Shown here: positions 34,077-42,621 of the stretch, one piece after another
Layout: each line of letters starts with the position of its first letter
Numbering within the stretch: position 1 is the first letter of the stretch
Notes under the pieces: model-generated
The model's input: only the letters and a program-made list of their open reading frames with translations
What the model was told of the DNA's origin: nothing
The model's database searches: none
DNA from: an uncultured bacterium
GTDB taxonomy: Bacteria; Bacillota; Clostridia; Oscillospirales; Oscillospiraceae
Assembly: GCA_949293245.1 (NCBI GenBank)
Contig: CASFCS010000003.1
Coordinates: forward strand, 1-64,000
Length of the DNA stretch: 64,000 bases
Direction: 5' to 3'
Translations under genes and position numbers: made by a program

Positions 34077-35162
34077 ATGGGATACGGATACCGCCCCTAC
34101 CGGGGCAGCGGCCGCCGCAGCGGACCCCCGGCCAGCCGGGGGCGCAGCGTGCTCAAGGGGATCATTGCCCTGCTGCTGGTGCTGCTGGCCGTGGGCGTGG
34201 GGGTGCTGGTTTACTTACAGCAGTACCTGGTTTATACGGACAAGGGCGTGGTGCTGGACCTGCCCTGGGCCCAGGAGGAGCAGTCCCCCGACCCCTCCCA
34301 GGACCAGGAGGAAGAGGAGGAGCCCCAGGAGAGCCAGGTGGTGGTGGAGGACCCGGAGCCAGAGGCCGCCCAGTATCTCCACGCGGTGCAGCTCCCCCTG
34401 TCGGCTCTCACCGACTCCACCGCCGTCAGCCAGATGGAGCAGTGGGGGGGCAACGCGGTGGTGCTGGACATGAAGACCGACAGCGGCGCGTTGAGCTATG
34501 TCTCCGCGGTGCCCCTGGCGGTGTCCTGCGGCGCCTCCGGGTCGGACACGGCGGTGAATGAGGCCATCCAGGCCCTGGCCGCCCAGGACGGGGTGTACCT
34601 GATCGCCCGGGTGTCCTGCTTTGAGGACAACACCGCCGGCATGGACCACGACCTGGCCATCCTCACCAACAGCGGCTACCGCTGGCAGGGCCCGGACGAC
34701 AACCGGTGGATCAACCCCACCCATGAGGCGGTGCGGCAGTACATCGTGGATGTGTGCGTGGAGCTCGCCCAGATGGGCTTTGATGAGATTTTGCTGGACC
34801 ACGCCTCCTTCCCCCCGGAGGGCAATCTGGACTGGATCCGCAAGGGGGAGAACTATGACGCCGCCTCCTTCTCCACCATCATCGCCGGATTTTACGACCA
34901 GGTGGAGGCCGCCCTGGAGCCCACGGGCACGGCGGTGTCCGTGGTGACCACCTCCGCCGCCCTCACCGGAACCGACGTGAACAGCGGCCAGACGGCGGCC
35001 AACCTGTTCGCCGGGAGCCGCCGGGTGTGGATCGCCCCGGCGGAGGGGGAGAGTCTGGAGACCCTCACCGCCCTGGTGCCCCAGGGCCAGGAGGGCCGCC
35101 TGGTGCTCATGACCGATGCCGCCGGTGGAGCCCAGGAGAACTGGGCCCTCATGTACCGCTGA
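34077..35162 (+). CDS. DUF4015-like putative glycoside hydrolase, membrane-anchored
   Basis: 361 residues from ATG 34077 (GGAAGGAAG upstream). A basic cytoplasmic start, one membrane helix (about 25-47) and an acidic Gln/Glu linker (about 62-95) precede a TIM-barrel-like domain. Pattern elements of DUF4015 are present: GGNAVVLDMKTDSG near its start, VYLIARVSCFED, and MGFDEILLDHASFP, with an Asp in the latter as candidate catalytic residue. The family is thought to act on extracellular polysaccharide. Substrate unknown. Confidence 0.84.
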   Translation: MGYGYRPYRGSGRRSGPPASRGRSVLKGIIALLLVLLAVGVGVLVYLQQYLVYTDKGVVLDLPWAQEEQSPDPSQDQEEEEEPQESQVVVEDPEPEAAQYLHAVQLPLSALTDSTAVSQMEQWGGNAVVLDMKTDSGALSYVSAVPLAVSCGASGSDTAVNEAIQALAAQDGVYLIARVSCFEDNTAGMDHDLAILTNSGYRWQGPDDNRWINPTHEAVRQYIVDVCVELAQMGFDEILLDHASFPPEGNLDWIRKGENYDAASFSTIIAGFYDQVEAALEPTGTAVSVVTTSAALTGTDVNSGQTAANLFAGSRRVWIAPAEGESLETLTALVPQGQEGRLVLMTDAAGGAQENWALMYR

Positions 35163-35202
35163 GAACATATCCTTGCCACATGTGACGAAAGGAGGCCTTT
35201 TT

Positions 35203-35937
35203 ATGAATGTACCTGCCAAAGCGCCCAAAAAAGTACCCCAGTATGACGGGACATTGCGAAGTCATATGATCAAGATCCCCACCTGCATCTCCGAGTGCTC
35301 CGGCATCCGGTTTTTCGGCAGGCGCATCAAATCCCTGGCCTTCACCACCGATGTGGCCATTATCCGCAACATCAACGCCGACGCCATCATTGCCGTGTAC
35401 CCCTTCACCCCCCAGCCCGCCATCACCCGGGCGGTGATGAGCGTGGCGGACATGCCTGTGTTTGCCGGGGTGGGAGGCGGCGTCACCCGGGGCCAGCGGG
35501 TGGTGGGCCTGGCAGTGGACGCGGAGAACGAGGGGGCCTTCGGCGTGGTGGTCAACGCCCCCACCTCCAACGAGGTCATCGCCCAGCTGAAGGCCCGGCT
35601 GGACATCCCCGTGGTGGTCACCGTGGTGTCCACCCACACGGATATTGCCGGGCGGCTGGCGGCGGGGACAGATGTGCTCAATGTCTCCGGCGCGGCCCGC
35701 ACGCCGGAGATCATCCGGGCCATCCGAAAGGACTTCCCCGACGTGCCCATCATCGCCACGGGAGGCCCCACGGAGGAGACTATCCTGGAGACCATCCGGG
35801 CGGGGGCCAACGCCATTACATATACGCCCCCCACCAGCGGCGACCTGTTCGCCATCTCCATGAGCAAATACCGGAAAACCGAAGAAGCGCCTGAGGCGTC
35901 ATTAGAAGCGCCCGAGCACCCGGGAGCAGGCGGCTAA
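35203..35937 (+). CDS. TIM-barrel protein (hydrolase-like), C-terminus extended by repeat
   Basis: 244 residues with an AAAGGAGG site. It has beta/alpha-barrel patterns: INADAIIAVYPF, PVFAGVGGGVTRG, EGAFGVVVNAPTS, VPIIATGGPTEETI and ANAITYTPPT, with the late glycine-rich phosphate-binding-like loop. It belongs to a Clostridia group loosely annotated as hydrolase; the reaction is unknown. The natural end is probably near SKYRK (about residue 226). The final ~18 codons (EEAPEASLEAPEHPGAGG) are encoded by R1 repeat sequence, and the stop TAA falls in the conserved CTAAG of the R1 stem. Confidence 0.82.
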   Translation: MNVPAKAPKKVPQYDGTLRSHMIKIPTCISECSGIRFFGRRIKSLAFTTDVAIIRNINADAIIAVYPFTPQPAITRAVMSVADMPVFAGVGGGVTRGQRVVGLAVDAENEGAFGVVVNAPTSNEVIAQLKARLDIPVVVTVVSTHTDIAGRLAAGTDVLNVSGAARTPEIIRAIRKDFPDVPIIATGGPTEETILETIRAGANAITYTPPTSGDLFAISMSKYRKTEEAPEASLEAPEHPGAGG

Positions 35938-36175
35938 GACCGGAGCGAAGCAGAAACCCCAGACGGGGCAAGGCCCCGCCTGGGGTTTCTGTGCAGTCGC
36001 AGGGCTTAGACGCCGTTGCGGAGGGTGCGAGGCGTGATCAGGGAAGCGCCCGAGCCGTCGTGAGCAGCCCGGATGGACCGGAGCGGATGGGCAGAGCCCA
36101 GGGGGGCCATGGGCCGACCCGGGTCTGCCCGCAGCCGGAGGGAAGCCGGGCGTCGCGAACAGGCGAGACGTGACA
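35884..36175 (+). repeat. R1 structured repeat block C (two units plus leader fragment)
   Basis: Unit 1 (35905-36039) has basal arms GGCGGCTAAG (35929-35938) and CTTAGACGCC (36005-36014), conserved ACCGGAGCG and GCAGTCGCAGGG, and an inner stem AGAAACCCCAG/CTGGGGTTTCT. Unit 2 is 36040-36175. A short leader copy of the unit start (GAAGCGCCTGAGGCGTC) lies at 35884-35900, still inside the upstream reading frame. Confidence 0.82.
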
Positions 36176-36184
36176 ACGTCGACG

Positions 36185-36408
36185 CAAGCTCCATATCCCT
36201 CCCCCTGCCCTGGCGGGCAGGTGTCGCTCATTTCACTGCGTCTCCTCCCCCCACCCGAAGCGCTGACGCTAGGCTCGGGCGGGGACCCCATTTAGTATCG
36301 CAAGCTCCATATCCCTCCCCCTGCCCTGGCGGGCAGGTGTCGCTCATTTCACTGCGTCTCCTCCCCCCACCCGAAGCGCTGACGCTGGGCTCGGGCGGGG
36401 ACCCCATT
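36185..36408 (+). repeat. R2 repeat, two tandem 108-bp copies
   Basis: The 108-bp segment at 36185-36292 is repeated at 36301-36408 with only one difference noted (CTAGGC versus CTGGGC). A third copy, also 108 bp, lies at 60723-60830. Each contains GCCCTGGCGGGC and ends GGGACCCCATT. No gene lies in 35938-36847 apart from these repeats, an R1 fragment (about 36413-36437), the terminator at 36450-36486 and the V-ATPase promoter. Confidence 0.85.
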
Positions 36409-36449
36409 GTTTTGAGCACCCGGGAGCAGGCGGCTGAGAAGGAAGCATC

Positions 36450-36486
36450 AAAGCCCATTCGGGACACAGTCCCGGATGGGCTTTTT
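36450..36486 (+). terminator. Terminator before the V-ATPase operon
   Basis: AAAGCCCATTCGGGAC pairs with TCCCGGATGGGCTTTTT, with a T-tract. It isolates the V-ATPase operon from upstream transcription. Confidence 0.82.
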
Positions 36487-36761
36487 GCGTACCGGCGGCC
36501 CTGGCCTGACGGGGAAAATCGGTGCCCCAGCCTGGGCTGTCGGGGCCTGGAGAGCTTCCGATAAATACCAAAATCAAGAAAGAATTGGGCGCAACGGGGA
36601 GAGAGGAAGAAATGGTTAAAAAAATAACAAACTATTTTTGTGAATGATGCAAAAAATGTTAGCAAACCGGGAAGTTTTTTTGGAACTCCTGATGATTTGT
36701 CCTGTTTTTGTTTGATTTGGACGAAAACGCTGGAAATAGTTGTGCAACTTTTAAACAATGC

Positions 36762-36790
36762 TTGAAAAAAAGTGGCATATGAGATATGAT
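36762..36790 (+). promoter_or_regulatory. Sigma-A promoter of the V-ATPase operon
   Basis: TTGAAA (36762-36767) and TATGAT (36785-36790) are spaced by 17 bases in an A/T-rich region 58 bases before the first gene. Confidence 0.75.
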
Positions 36791-36847
36791 TTGAGGTAGT
36801 AACGGAGAGACCCAAGTTTTCCGGAAACCCAGAGAGAAGGTGAAAGG

Positions 36848-37162
36848 ATGGCTCTTGAGGAGATCAAAAAGGTGACCGAGACCGAGCAGGCCGCCCAGAG
36901 CCGGAAGGCCGAAGCGGCGGCGGAGGCCAAGCGCCTGGTGGCCCAGGCCCGGCGGGACGGAGAGGCCGCCCTGGCCCAGGCCCGCCAGGAGGCGGAGGCA
37001 CAGGCCGCCGCCATGATGGCCCAGGCCGAGGAGGAGGCCGCCGCCCACACCGCCCAGGTGCTGGAGGAGAAGCGGGCCCAGTGCCGGGAGATGGAGGCCG
37101 CGGCGGAGAAGCGGCTGGATGAGGCCGCGGACCTGATCGTGAGAAGGGTGGTTCAGAGCTGA
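36848..37162 (+). CDS. V-type ATPase peripheral-stalk subunit G/H
   Basis: A 104-residue, fully helical Ala/Glu/Lys/Arg-rich protein of the AhaH/NtpF type that pairs with subunit E to form peripheral stalks. It has heptad-like repeats (QARRDGEAALAQARQEAEAQ). First gene of the V-ATPase operon; its stop overlaps the ATG of subunit I by one base. Confidence 0.86.
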   Translation: MALEEIKKVTETEQAAQSRKAEAAAEAKRLVAQARRDGEAALAQARQEAEAQAAAMMAQAEEEAAAHTAQVLEEKRAQCREMEAAAEKRLDEAADLIVRRVVQS

Positions 37163-39123
37163 TGGCCATCGTCAAAATGAAGCGCCTGCGGCTGCTTGGG
37201 CTGCTGCGGGACAGGGAGGCCCTGCTGGCCGACCTCCAGCGGCTGGGCTGCCTGGAGATCCGGCAGCCGGAGCTCTCCGGGGAGGAGACCGCCTGGGCCG
37301 GCGTCACCCGGCCCGACCTGGACGGCCTCACCGCCGCCCGGGAGCGGCAGGAGAAATTCACCGCCGCCCTGGATACCCTGAAAAAATACGCCCCCAAGAA
37401 GGGGGGACTGCTCCAGCCCCGCCCCGCCCTGACGGAGGGGGAGCTGCTGGACCAGGAGGTGTGGCGCCGGGCGGAGAAGGCCGCGGAGGACATCAACGCC
37501 GCCTCCCGCCAGATGGCGGCCTGGCAGGCCCGGCTGGGCAAGCTGGCCACCCAGAAGGCGGCCCTCACCCCCTGGCTGTCCCTGGATGTGCCGCTGGACA
37601 CCCCCTCCACCCGGGACGTGTCCGTCACCTTCGCCACCATCGGCGCCCGGTTCGACTTTGACGCCGTGGCCGCCCAGGTGGGGGAGGTGTCCGACCTGGC
37701 CCAGCTCACCCTGGCGGGAAGGGACCGGGACGCCCAGTACTTCCTGCTGGTGTGCCACCGCTCGGTGGAGGAGGCTGTGCTGGAGGTTTTGAAGGAGTAC
37801 GGCTTTTCCAAGGCCCCCCTCCGGGGCTGGACGGGCACAGCCGCGGAGAACTGCCGGCTGCTGGAGGCCGAGAGCGCCAACCTGGAGGCCAAGCTCACCG
37901 CCGCCCGGGCGGAGCTGGCCGCCATGGGGGAGTACCGGGACGATCTGTGCCGGGCATCCGACCGGGTGGGCCAGGAGATCGCCCGGGAGGAGGCCAGAGG
38001 CAGCCTGCTGGACACCGCCTGCGCCTTCCTGCTGGAGGGCTGGTTTCCCGCCGAGCGCCAGGGGGACTTGGAAAAGCTGCTGGACGGCTATGTCTGCGCC
38101 TGGGAGGCGGCGGACCCCGCGCCGGAGGAGTACCCCCAGGTGCCCGTCAAGCTGCGCAACAACCCCTTCACCCGGTGCCTCAACGTGGTCACCGAGATGT
38201 ACTCCCTCCCGGCCTACGACGGCATTGACCCCAACCCCCTGATGGCCCCCTTCTTCATCGTCTTTTTCGGGCTGATGATGGCGGACATCGGGTACGGGCT
38301 GCTGATGATCGCAGGGGCCCTGGTGGTGCTGCTGCGCACCCGGCCCCGGGAGGGCACCCGGAACTTTATGGAGCTGGTGCTGTGGTGCGGCATCAGCACC
38401 ACCATCGTGGGGGCCATGACCGGCGGCTTCTTCGGGGACTTCATTCCCCAGATCCTGAAGATCATCAACCCCGAGAGCACCTTTGTCTGGTTCTATCCCC
38501 CCCTGTTCACCCCCCTGGACAACACGGTGGAGATCCTGCTGGGCTCCCTGGTGGTGGGGGCGGTGCAGGTGTTCACCGGCATGACCGTCAGCGTGGTGTA
38601 CAAGATCCGCAACGGGGACTTTGTGGACGCTTTGTTCAATGAGATCACCTGGTGGATCATCCTGGCCGGGGGCGCCCTGGCCATCTTCGGCATCGGCAGC
38701 GTGGCCGGGGTGCCGGTGGTGCTGGTGATCGGCGCTTTGATGCTGGCTCTGGGCGGCACCCGGGAGGCCAAGGGCTTTGGAAAGTTAACCTCCCTGGTGG
38801 GTCTGGTTTACAATGGTGTCACGGGCTTTTTCAGCGACATCCTGTCCTATATGCGCATCATGGCCCTGATGCTGGCGGGCAGCGTCATCGCCCAGGTGTT
38901 CAACACCCTGGGCTCCGCCTTCGGCAACGTGGTGGCCTTCGTCATCATCTCCATGATCGGCAACCTGCTCAACCTGGCCCTCAACCTGCTGGGGTGCTAC
39001 GTCCACGACCTGCGTCTGCAGTGCCTGGAATATTTCGGCCGATTCTACAAGGAGGGTGGAAAACCCTTCCGTCCCCTGGATCTTCAAACCAAATATGTTG
39101 ACATTTTGAAGGAGGAAACGTAA
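37162..39123 (+). CDS. ntpI: V-type ATP synthase subunit I
   Basis: A 653-residue a-subunit homologue. The cytoplasmic N-terminal half (about 1-340) has coiled-coil segments that bind the stalks. The C-terminal half has 7-8 membrane helices, beginning at PLMAPFFIVFFGLMMADIGY and including LSYMRIMALMLAGSVIAQ, which carries the essential arginine facing the c-ring. It forms the ion half-channels. Confidence 0.95.
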   Translation: MAIVKMKRLRLLGLLRDREALLADLQRLGCLEIRQPELSGEETAWAGVTRPDLDGLTAARERQEKFTAALDTLKKYAPKKGGLLQPRPALTEGELLDQEVWRRAEKAAEDINAASRQMAAWQARLGKLATQKAALTPWLSLDVPLDTPSTRDVSVTFATIGARFDFDAVAAQVGEVSDLAQLTLAGRDRDAQYFLLVCHRSVEEAVLEVLKEYGFSKAPLRGWTGTAAENCRLLEAESANLEAKLTAARAELAAMGEYRDDLCRASDRVGQEIAREEARGSLLDTACAFLLEGWFPAERQGDLEKLLDGYVCAWEAADPAPEEYPQVPVKLRNNPFTRCLNVVTEMYSLPAYDGIDPNPLMAPFFIVFFGLMMADIGYGLLMIAGALVVLLRTRPREGTRNFMELVLWCGISTTIVGAMTGGFFGDFIPQILKIINPESTFVWFYPPLFTPLDNTVEILLGSLVVGAVQVFTGMTVSVVYKIRNGDFVDALFNEITWWIILAGGALAIFGIGSVAGVPVVLVIGALMLALGGTREAKGFGKLTSLVGLVYNGVTGFFSDILSYMRIMALMLAGSVIAQVFNTLGSAFGNVVAFVIISMIGNLLNLALNLLGCYVHDLRLQCLEYFGRFYKEGGKPFRPLDLQTKYVDILKEET

Positions 39124-39125
39124 TT

Positions 39126-39614
39126 ATGGCAGCTTTTATTGAATTGTTTGGCGGTACCGGTCTGGCGTTTTTGGGCGCGGCCCTGGCAGTGGGTCTGTGC
39201 TGCGTGGGCTCCGCCAAGGGCACCGGCCTGGTGGGCGAGGCGGCCACCGGCGTCATCTCTGAGGCCCCCGAGAACTTCTCCAAGTGCCTGATTCTCCAGG
39301 TGCTCCCCGGCACCCAGGGCCTGTACGGCATGGTGGCCTGGTTCTTCGTGCTGTTCGTCATGGGCGTGTTCAGCGGCGGTATGCAGGCCCTCACCGTCTC
39401 CCAGGGGCTGACCGTGTTCGTCTCCTGCCTGCCCATCGCCCTGGGCGGCTGGCTGAGCGCCATCTTCCAGGGCCGCGTGGCCGCTGCCTGCATCAACATC
39501 GTGGCCAAGCGCCCCGAGGAGTCCACCAAGGGCATCATCCTCTGCGGTATCGTGGAGTTCTACGCCATCTTGTCCCTGCTGGCCACCATCCTGCTGCTGA
39601 TGAACGCCCTTTGA
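39126..39614 (+). CDS. ntpK: V-type ATP synthase subunit K (c-ring), Na+-type ligands
   Basis: A 162-residue proteolipid of two helical hairpins (four membrane helices). The ligands known from the Enterococcus hirae Na+-ATPase have counterparts: T63 and Q64 in LPGTQGLYG, Q115 in FQGRV and the carboxylate E144 in GIVEFYAIL. Only the second hairpin has the acidic residue, as in the one-carboxylate-per-four-helices V-type ring. Na+ coupling is therefore predicted. Confidence 0.94.
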   Translation: MAAFIELFGGTGLAFLGAALAVGLCCVGSAKGTGLVGEAATGVISEAPENFSKCLILQVLPGTQGLYGMVAWFFVLFVMGVFSGGMQALTVSQGLTVFVSCLPIALGGWLSAIFQGRVAAACINIVAKRPEESTKGIILCGIVEFYAILSLLATILLLMNAL

Positions 39615-39650
39615 TCCACCGGCAACTGAACGCGAAAGGCGGTTTACAAT

Positions 39651-40253
39651 ATGGATGGAATCGATAAGATCACGGCCCGCATCAGCGCCGACAGCCAGCG
39701 GGAGGCGGACGAGCTTCTCGCCCAGGCCCAGGCCCAGGCGGACAGCGTGAAGCGGGAGTACGCCGACCGGGCGGCCCGGGAGAGCGCGGACATCCTGGAG
39801 CGGGGGCGGAAGGCCGCCGCCGAGCGGGTGGAGCGCATGGCCGGCGTGGCCCAGCTGGAGGGGCGCAAGGCGGTGCTGGCCGCCCAGCAGGCCCTCATCG
39901 CCAGGGCCTTTGACCGGGCGCTGGAGCAGCTGTGCACCCTGCCCCAGGAGAAGTACACCGCCCTGCTCTCCCAGCTGGCGGTCAAGGCCGCCCGCAGCGG
40001 GAAAGAGGCCCTTATTTTCTCCAAGGCGGACCGCTCCCGGTACGGCAAGGCGGTGGTCATCGCCGCCAACGAGGCCCTGGAGAAGGCGGGGCGGACCGCC
40101 TCCCTCACCCTCTCCCAGGAGACCCGCCCGCTGCGGGGGGGCTTCATCATAGCCGAGGGCAAGGTGGAGACCAACTGCGCCTTTGAGACTCTGGTGCGCC
40201 TGCAGCGGGAGGGACTGTCCCGCCAGGTGGCCGGCGTCCTGTTTGAGAGCTGA
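39651..40253 (+). CDS. ntpE: V-type ATP synthase subunit E
   Basis: A 200-residue peripheral-stalk subunit: a long N-terminal helix rich in Ala/Arg/Glu (about 1-85) and a globular C-terminal domain ending in GGFIIAEGKVETNCAFE, typical of subunit E. It pairs with G/H to anchor the catalytic head. Confidence 0.92.
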   Translation: MDGIDKITARISADSQREADELLAQAQAQADSVKREYADRAARESADILERGRKAAAERVERMAGVAQLEGRKAVLAAQQALIARAFDRALEQLCTLPQEKYTALLSQLAVKAARSGKEALIFSKADRSRYGKAVVIAANEALEKAGRTASLTLSQETRPLRGGFIIAEGKVETNCAFETLVRLQREGLSRQVAGVLFES

Positions 40254-40315
40254 GGGCCCGGGGAGGACCCCCGGGGCCGTAGGGCTCCACCTGTGAAGGA
40301 GAAGGAGGGACTGCC

Positions 40316-41314
40316 TTGTCTCGCATCAAAGATACCGACTATCTGAGCATTTCCACCCGGGTGCGGGTGCTGGAGAACCGGCTGCTCACCCGGGAAAAGC
40401 TGGAGCGGATGATCGACGCCAGGGACCAGGCCGAGGCGGCCAAGGTCCTCTCCGAGTGCGGCTACGGGGAGCTCAGCGAGTTCAGCCCCGCCGCCCTGGA
40501 GGGGCTGCTGGCGGCGGAACAGCGCCGGGTGTTCCAGGACGTGGGGGGCGCCGTGCCCAATCCCGGGCTGTTGGACGTGTTCCGCATCAAATATGACTAT
40601 CAAAACGCCAAGGCCCTGGTGAAGGCCCAGGCGGCGGACGTGCCGGCAGAGCGGCTGCTGGTGGCGGGGGGGCGCTATGAGCCCGCCGCCCTGGCGGAGG
40701 ACTACCGCCGGGAGGACCTGAGCGCCTGCACCCCCGCCTTCGCCCAGAGCGTGCAGCAGGCCAGGGAGACCCTGGCCGCCACGGGGGACGCCCAGCTCTC
40801 CGACTTCGTGCTGGATCGCTCCTGCTTTGCCGAGCTGGTTCAGGCGGGGAAGGACAGCCGCAGTTCCTTTGTCCAGGGGTATGTGGCCCTGCTGGTGGAC
40901 GCGGCCAACCTGCGCTCCGCCGTGCGGGCCCTGCGGCTGGACCGGGGGGCGGACTTCCTGCGGCAGGTGCTCCTGCCCGGGGGCAATGTGCCCGAGGATA
41001 AGCTGCTGGCCATCCGGGGGGAGGAGCTGGAGCGGCTGTACCGCTCCACCCCTCTGGAGGGGGCGGCCGCCCTGGGGGCGGCCCTCACCCGGCGGGGCAG
41101 CGGGCCCCTGACCCAGTTTGAGAAGGCCTGCGACGACGCGGTGACGGCCTACGTCTCCACCGCCCGGCGCATCCCCTTCGGGGAGCAGCCGGTGATGGGC
41201 TATCTCTACGCCCGGGAGAGCGAGCTCACCGCCATCCGCATCGTCATGTCGGGCCGCATGGCCGGCCTGGACGGCGACACCATCCGCGCCCGCCTGCGGC
41301 GGTGCTATTGCTGA
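40316..41314 (+). CDS. ntpC: V-type ATP synthase subunit C
   Basis: A 332-residue, all-helical central-stalk adaptor that links the rotor shaft to the c-ring. It has a TTG start behind GAAGGAGG. Family patterns include STRVRVLENRLLT at the start and ARESELTAIRIVMSGRMAGL at the end. Normal length. Confidence 0.92.
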   Translation: MSRIKDTDYLSISTRVRVLENRLLTREKLERMIDARDQAEAAKVLSECGYGELSEFSPAALEGLLAAEQRRVFQDVGGAVPNPGLLDVFRIKYDYQNAKALVKAQAADVPAERLLVAGGRYEPAALAEDYRREDLSACTPAFAQSVQQARETLAATGDAQLSDFVLDRSCFAELVQAGKDSRSSFVQGYVALLVDAANLRSAVRALRLDRGADFLRQVLLPGGNVPEDKLLAIRGEELERLYRSTPLEGAAALGAALTRRGSGPLTQFEKACDDAVTAYVSTARRIPFGEQPVMGYLYARESELTAIRIVMSGRMAGLDGDTIRARLRRCYC

Positions 41315-41325
41315 GGAGGGGTACC

Positions 41326-41640
41326 ATGAGCTATCAGATCGCGGTCCTGGGGGACCGGGACAGCGTCCTGGGGTTCAAGGCCCTGGGACTGGAGACCTTC
41401 CCGGCGGACACCGTGGAGGAGGCCCGCACCACCCTGCACCGGCTGGCCCGGGAGAAGGCGTGCGCGGTGATCTATCTCACGGAGTCCTACGCCGCCCAGA
41501 TGGAGGGGGACATCGCCCGGTATAAGGACGAGCTGGTGCCCGCCATCATTCTCATCCCCGGCAAGGAGGGGTCCCTGGGCATCGGCATGGCCAACATCAA
41601 GAAGGCCGTGGAGCGGGCCGTGGGAGCGGATATTTTGTAG
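41326..41640 (+). CDS. ntpG: V-type ATP synthase subunit F
   Basis: A 104-residue Rossmann-like rotor-stalk subunit from ATG 41326 (GAGGAGGGG). Patterns IAVLGDRDSVLGFKALGL and PAIILIPGKEGSLGIGM identify it. An R1 repeat starts at its stop codon (TAG overlaps tagaagcgctgag), opening a 981-bp gap before subunit A. Confidence 0.92.
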   Translation: MSYQIAVLGDRDSVLGFKALGLETFPADTVEEARTTLHRLAREKACAVIYLTESYAAQMEGDIARYKDELVPAIILIPGKEGSLGIGMANIKKAVERAVGADIL

Positions 41641-41912
41641 AAGCGCTGAGCGCCCGGGAGCAGGTGACTAAGACCGGAGCGGAGCAGAAAGCCCAGACGG
41701 GGCAAGGCCCCGAATGGGGTTTCTGTGCAGTCGCAGGGCTTAGGCACCGTCGCGGAGGGCGCGAAGCGTGATCAAGAAGCGCCCGAGCCGTCATGGGCAG
41801 CGGGGTAAGACGGGAGCGGAGGGGAAAGCCGGACGGGTCCCTCCGTGGACCGGGCCGGGTTTTCCCGCAGTCGTACGGCTTAGACCGCGTCGCCCATAGG
41901 CGAGGCGTGACA
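41639..41912 (+). repeat. R1 structured repeat block D (two units) inside the V-ATPase operon
   Basis: Unit 1 (41639-41772) has arms GGTGACTAAG (41663-41672) and CTTAGGCACC (41739-41748) with inner hairpin AGAAAGCCCA/TGGGGTTTCT. Unit 2 (41773-41912) has arms GCGGGGTAAG (41800-41809) and CTTAGACCGC (41879-41888) and a different inner hairpin (GGGGAAAGCC with GGGTTTTCCC). Confidence 0.82.
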
Positions 41913-42621
41913 GGCGGCATAAGGGGGTCCTCCCCCTTGTTTATCCCCCTGCCCGCTGGAATGCGTTCTTTTACCCGCCGGCGCTCCGAAATTTTGTCGT
42001 GTCGAATCGCTGACCGGCCGGCCTTGGGCGGCCTGACTTGGTGGGTGAAATACCCATGTCACGCTGCGCGCCCTCCGCGACGGCACACTGCTCACCACTC
42101 CGCCGGAAATGCCGCGGGCCTTGCCCGGGTTTGTTTTCCGGTCTGCGTGGTTCACTGTGCACCTGCTCCCGGGCGCTCCGCGCTTCCGCCTTTCTCGCAA
42201 GGGCGCCTGGCCGGGCGGTGTTTGGCGGCCTGGCATCCGGGCGGGTTTAGAACCCGCCCCTACGGACCGGGACCAAACCCGGTGCGGCTTCCCATTCCAC
42301 GGCGGAGCCGGTTGGAGTGTGCCGGGCTCCCGCCTTGTCATTGCGAGGGCCCAACGGGCCCGCGGCAATCCGCGTCCCCCGTCCCCCGTGTGCCCGGGAG
42401 TGCCTGCACAAGTTGAGACGCATCCAGCCTTTCCCCTGCGTAGGGGGCGATGTCCCCATCGCCCCGCCCGGCTTGCGCCCCCCTCCCGGGGCGGCCGGTC
42501 CTTTGCCCCATCCCCATACAACACATATCTCCCGGGCCCGCAACCATGCCCGGGACCACCATACGCAAATCTGACAGAGGCGGCGGGACACCGGCGCCCC
42601 GACGGAAAGAAGGTTGAAACA
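41913..42621 (+). repeat. Further repeats between subunits F and A, no genes
   Basis: No supported gene. An R3-like partial (41913-42060; CATAAGGGGG motif, ATGCGTTCTTTTACCCG, GGCCTTGGGCGGCC) is followed by GTAGGGGCGG-type palindromes (about 42236-42262 and 42438-42466) and an R5 segment (42338-42372, TCATTGCGAGGGCCC...GCGGCAATCCG). The last ~50 bases lead to the ribosome site of subunit A. Confidence 0.72.

Noticed and set aside
36185..36408. Possible CRISPR array (tandem 108-bp repeat)
   Set aside because: Only two copies with an 8-base gap, no spacer-repeat pattern and no cas genes. It is a dispersed repeat with a third copy at 60723.
42109..42621. Upstream in-frame extension of V-ATPase subunit A
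   Set aside because: The added 171 codons come from repeat sequence. TTG 42622 has a ribosome site and gives the standard N-terminus.
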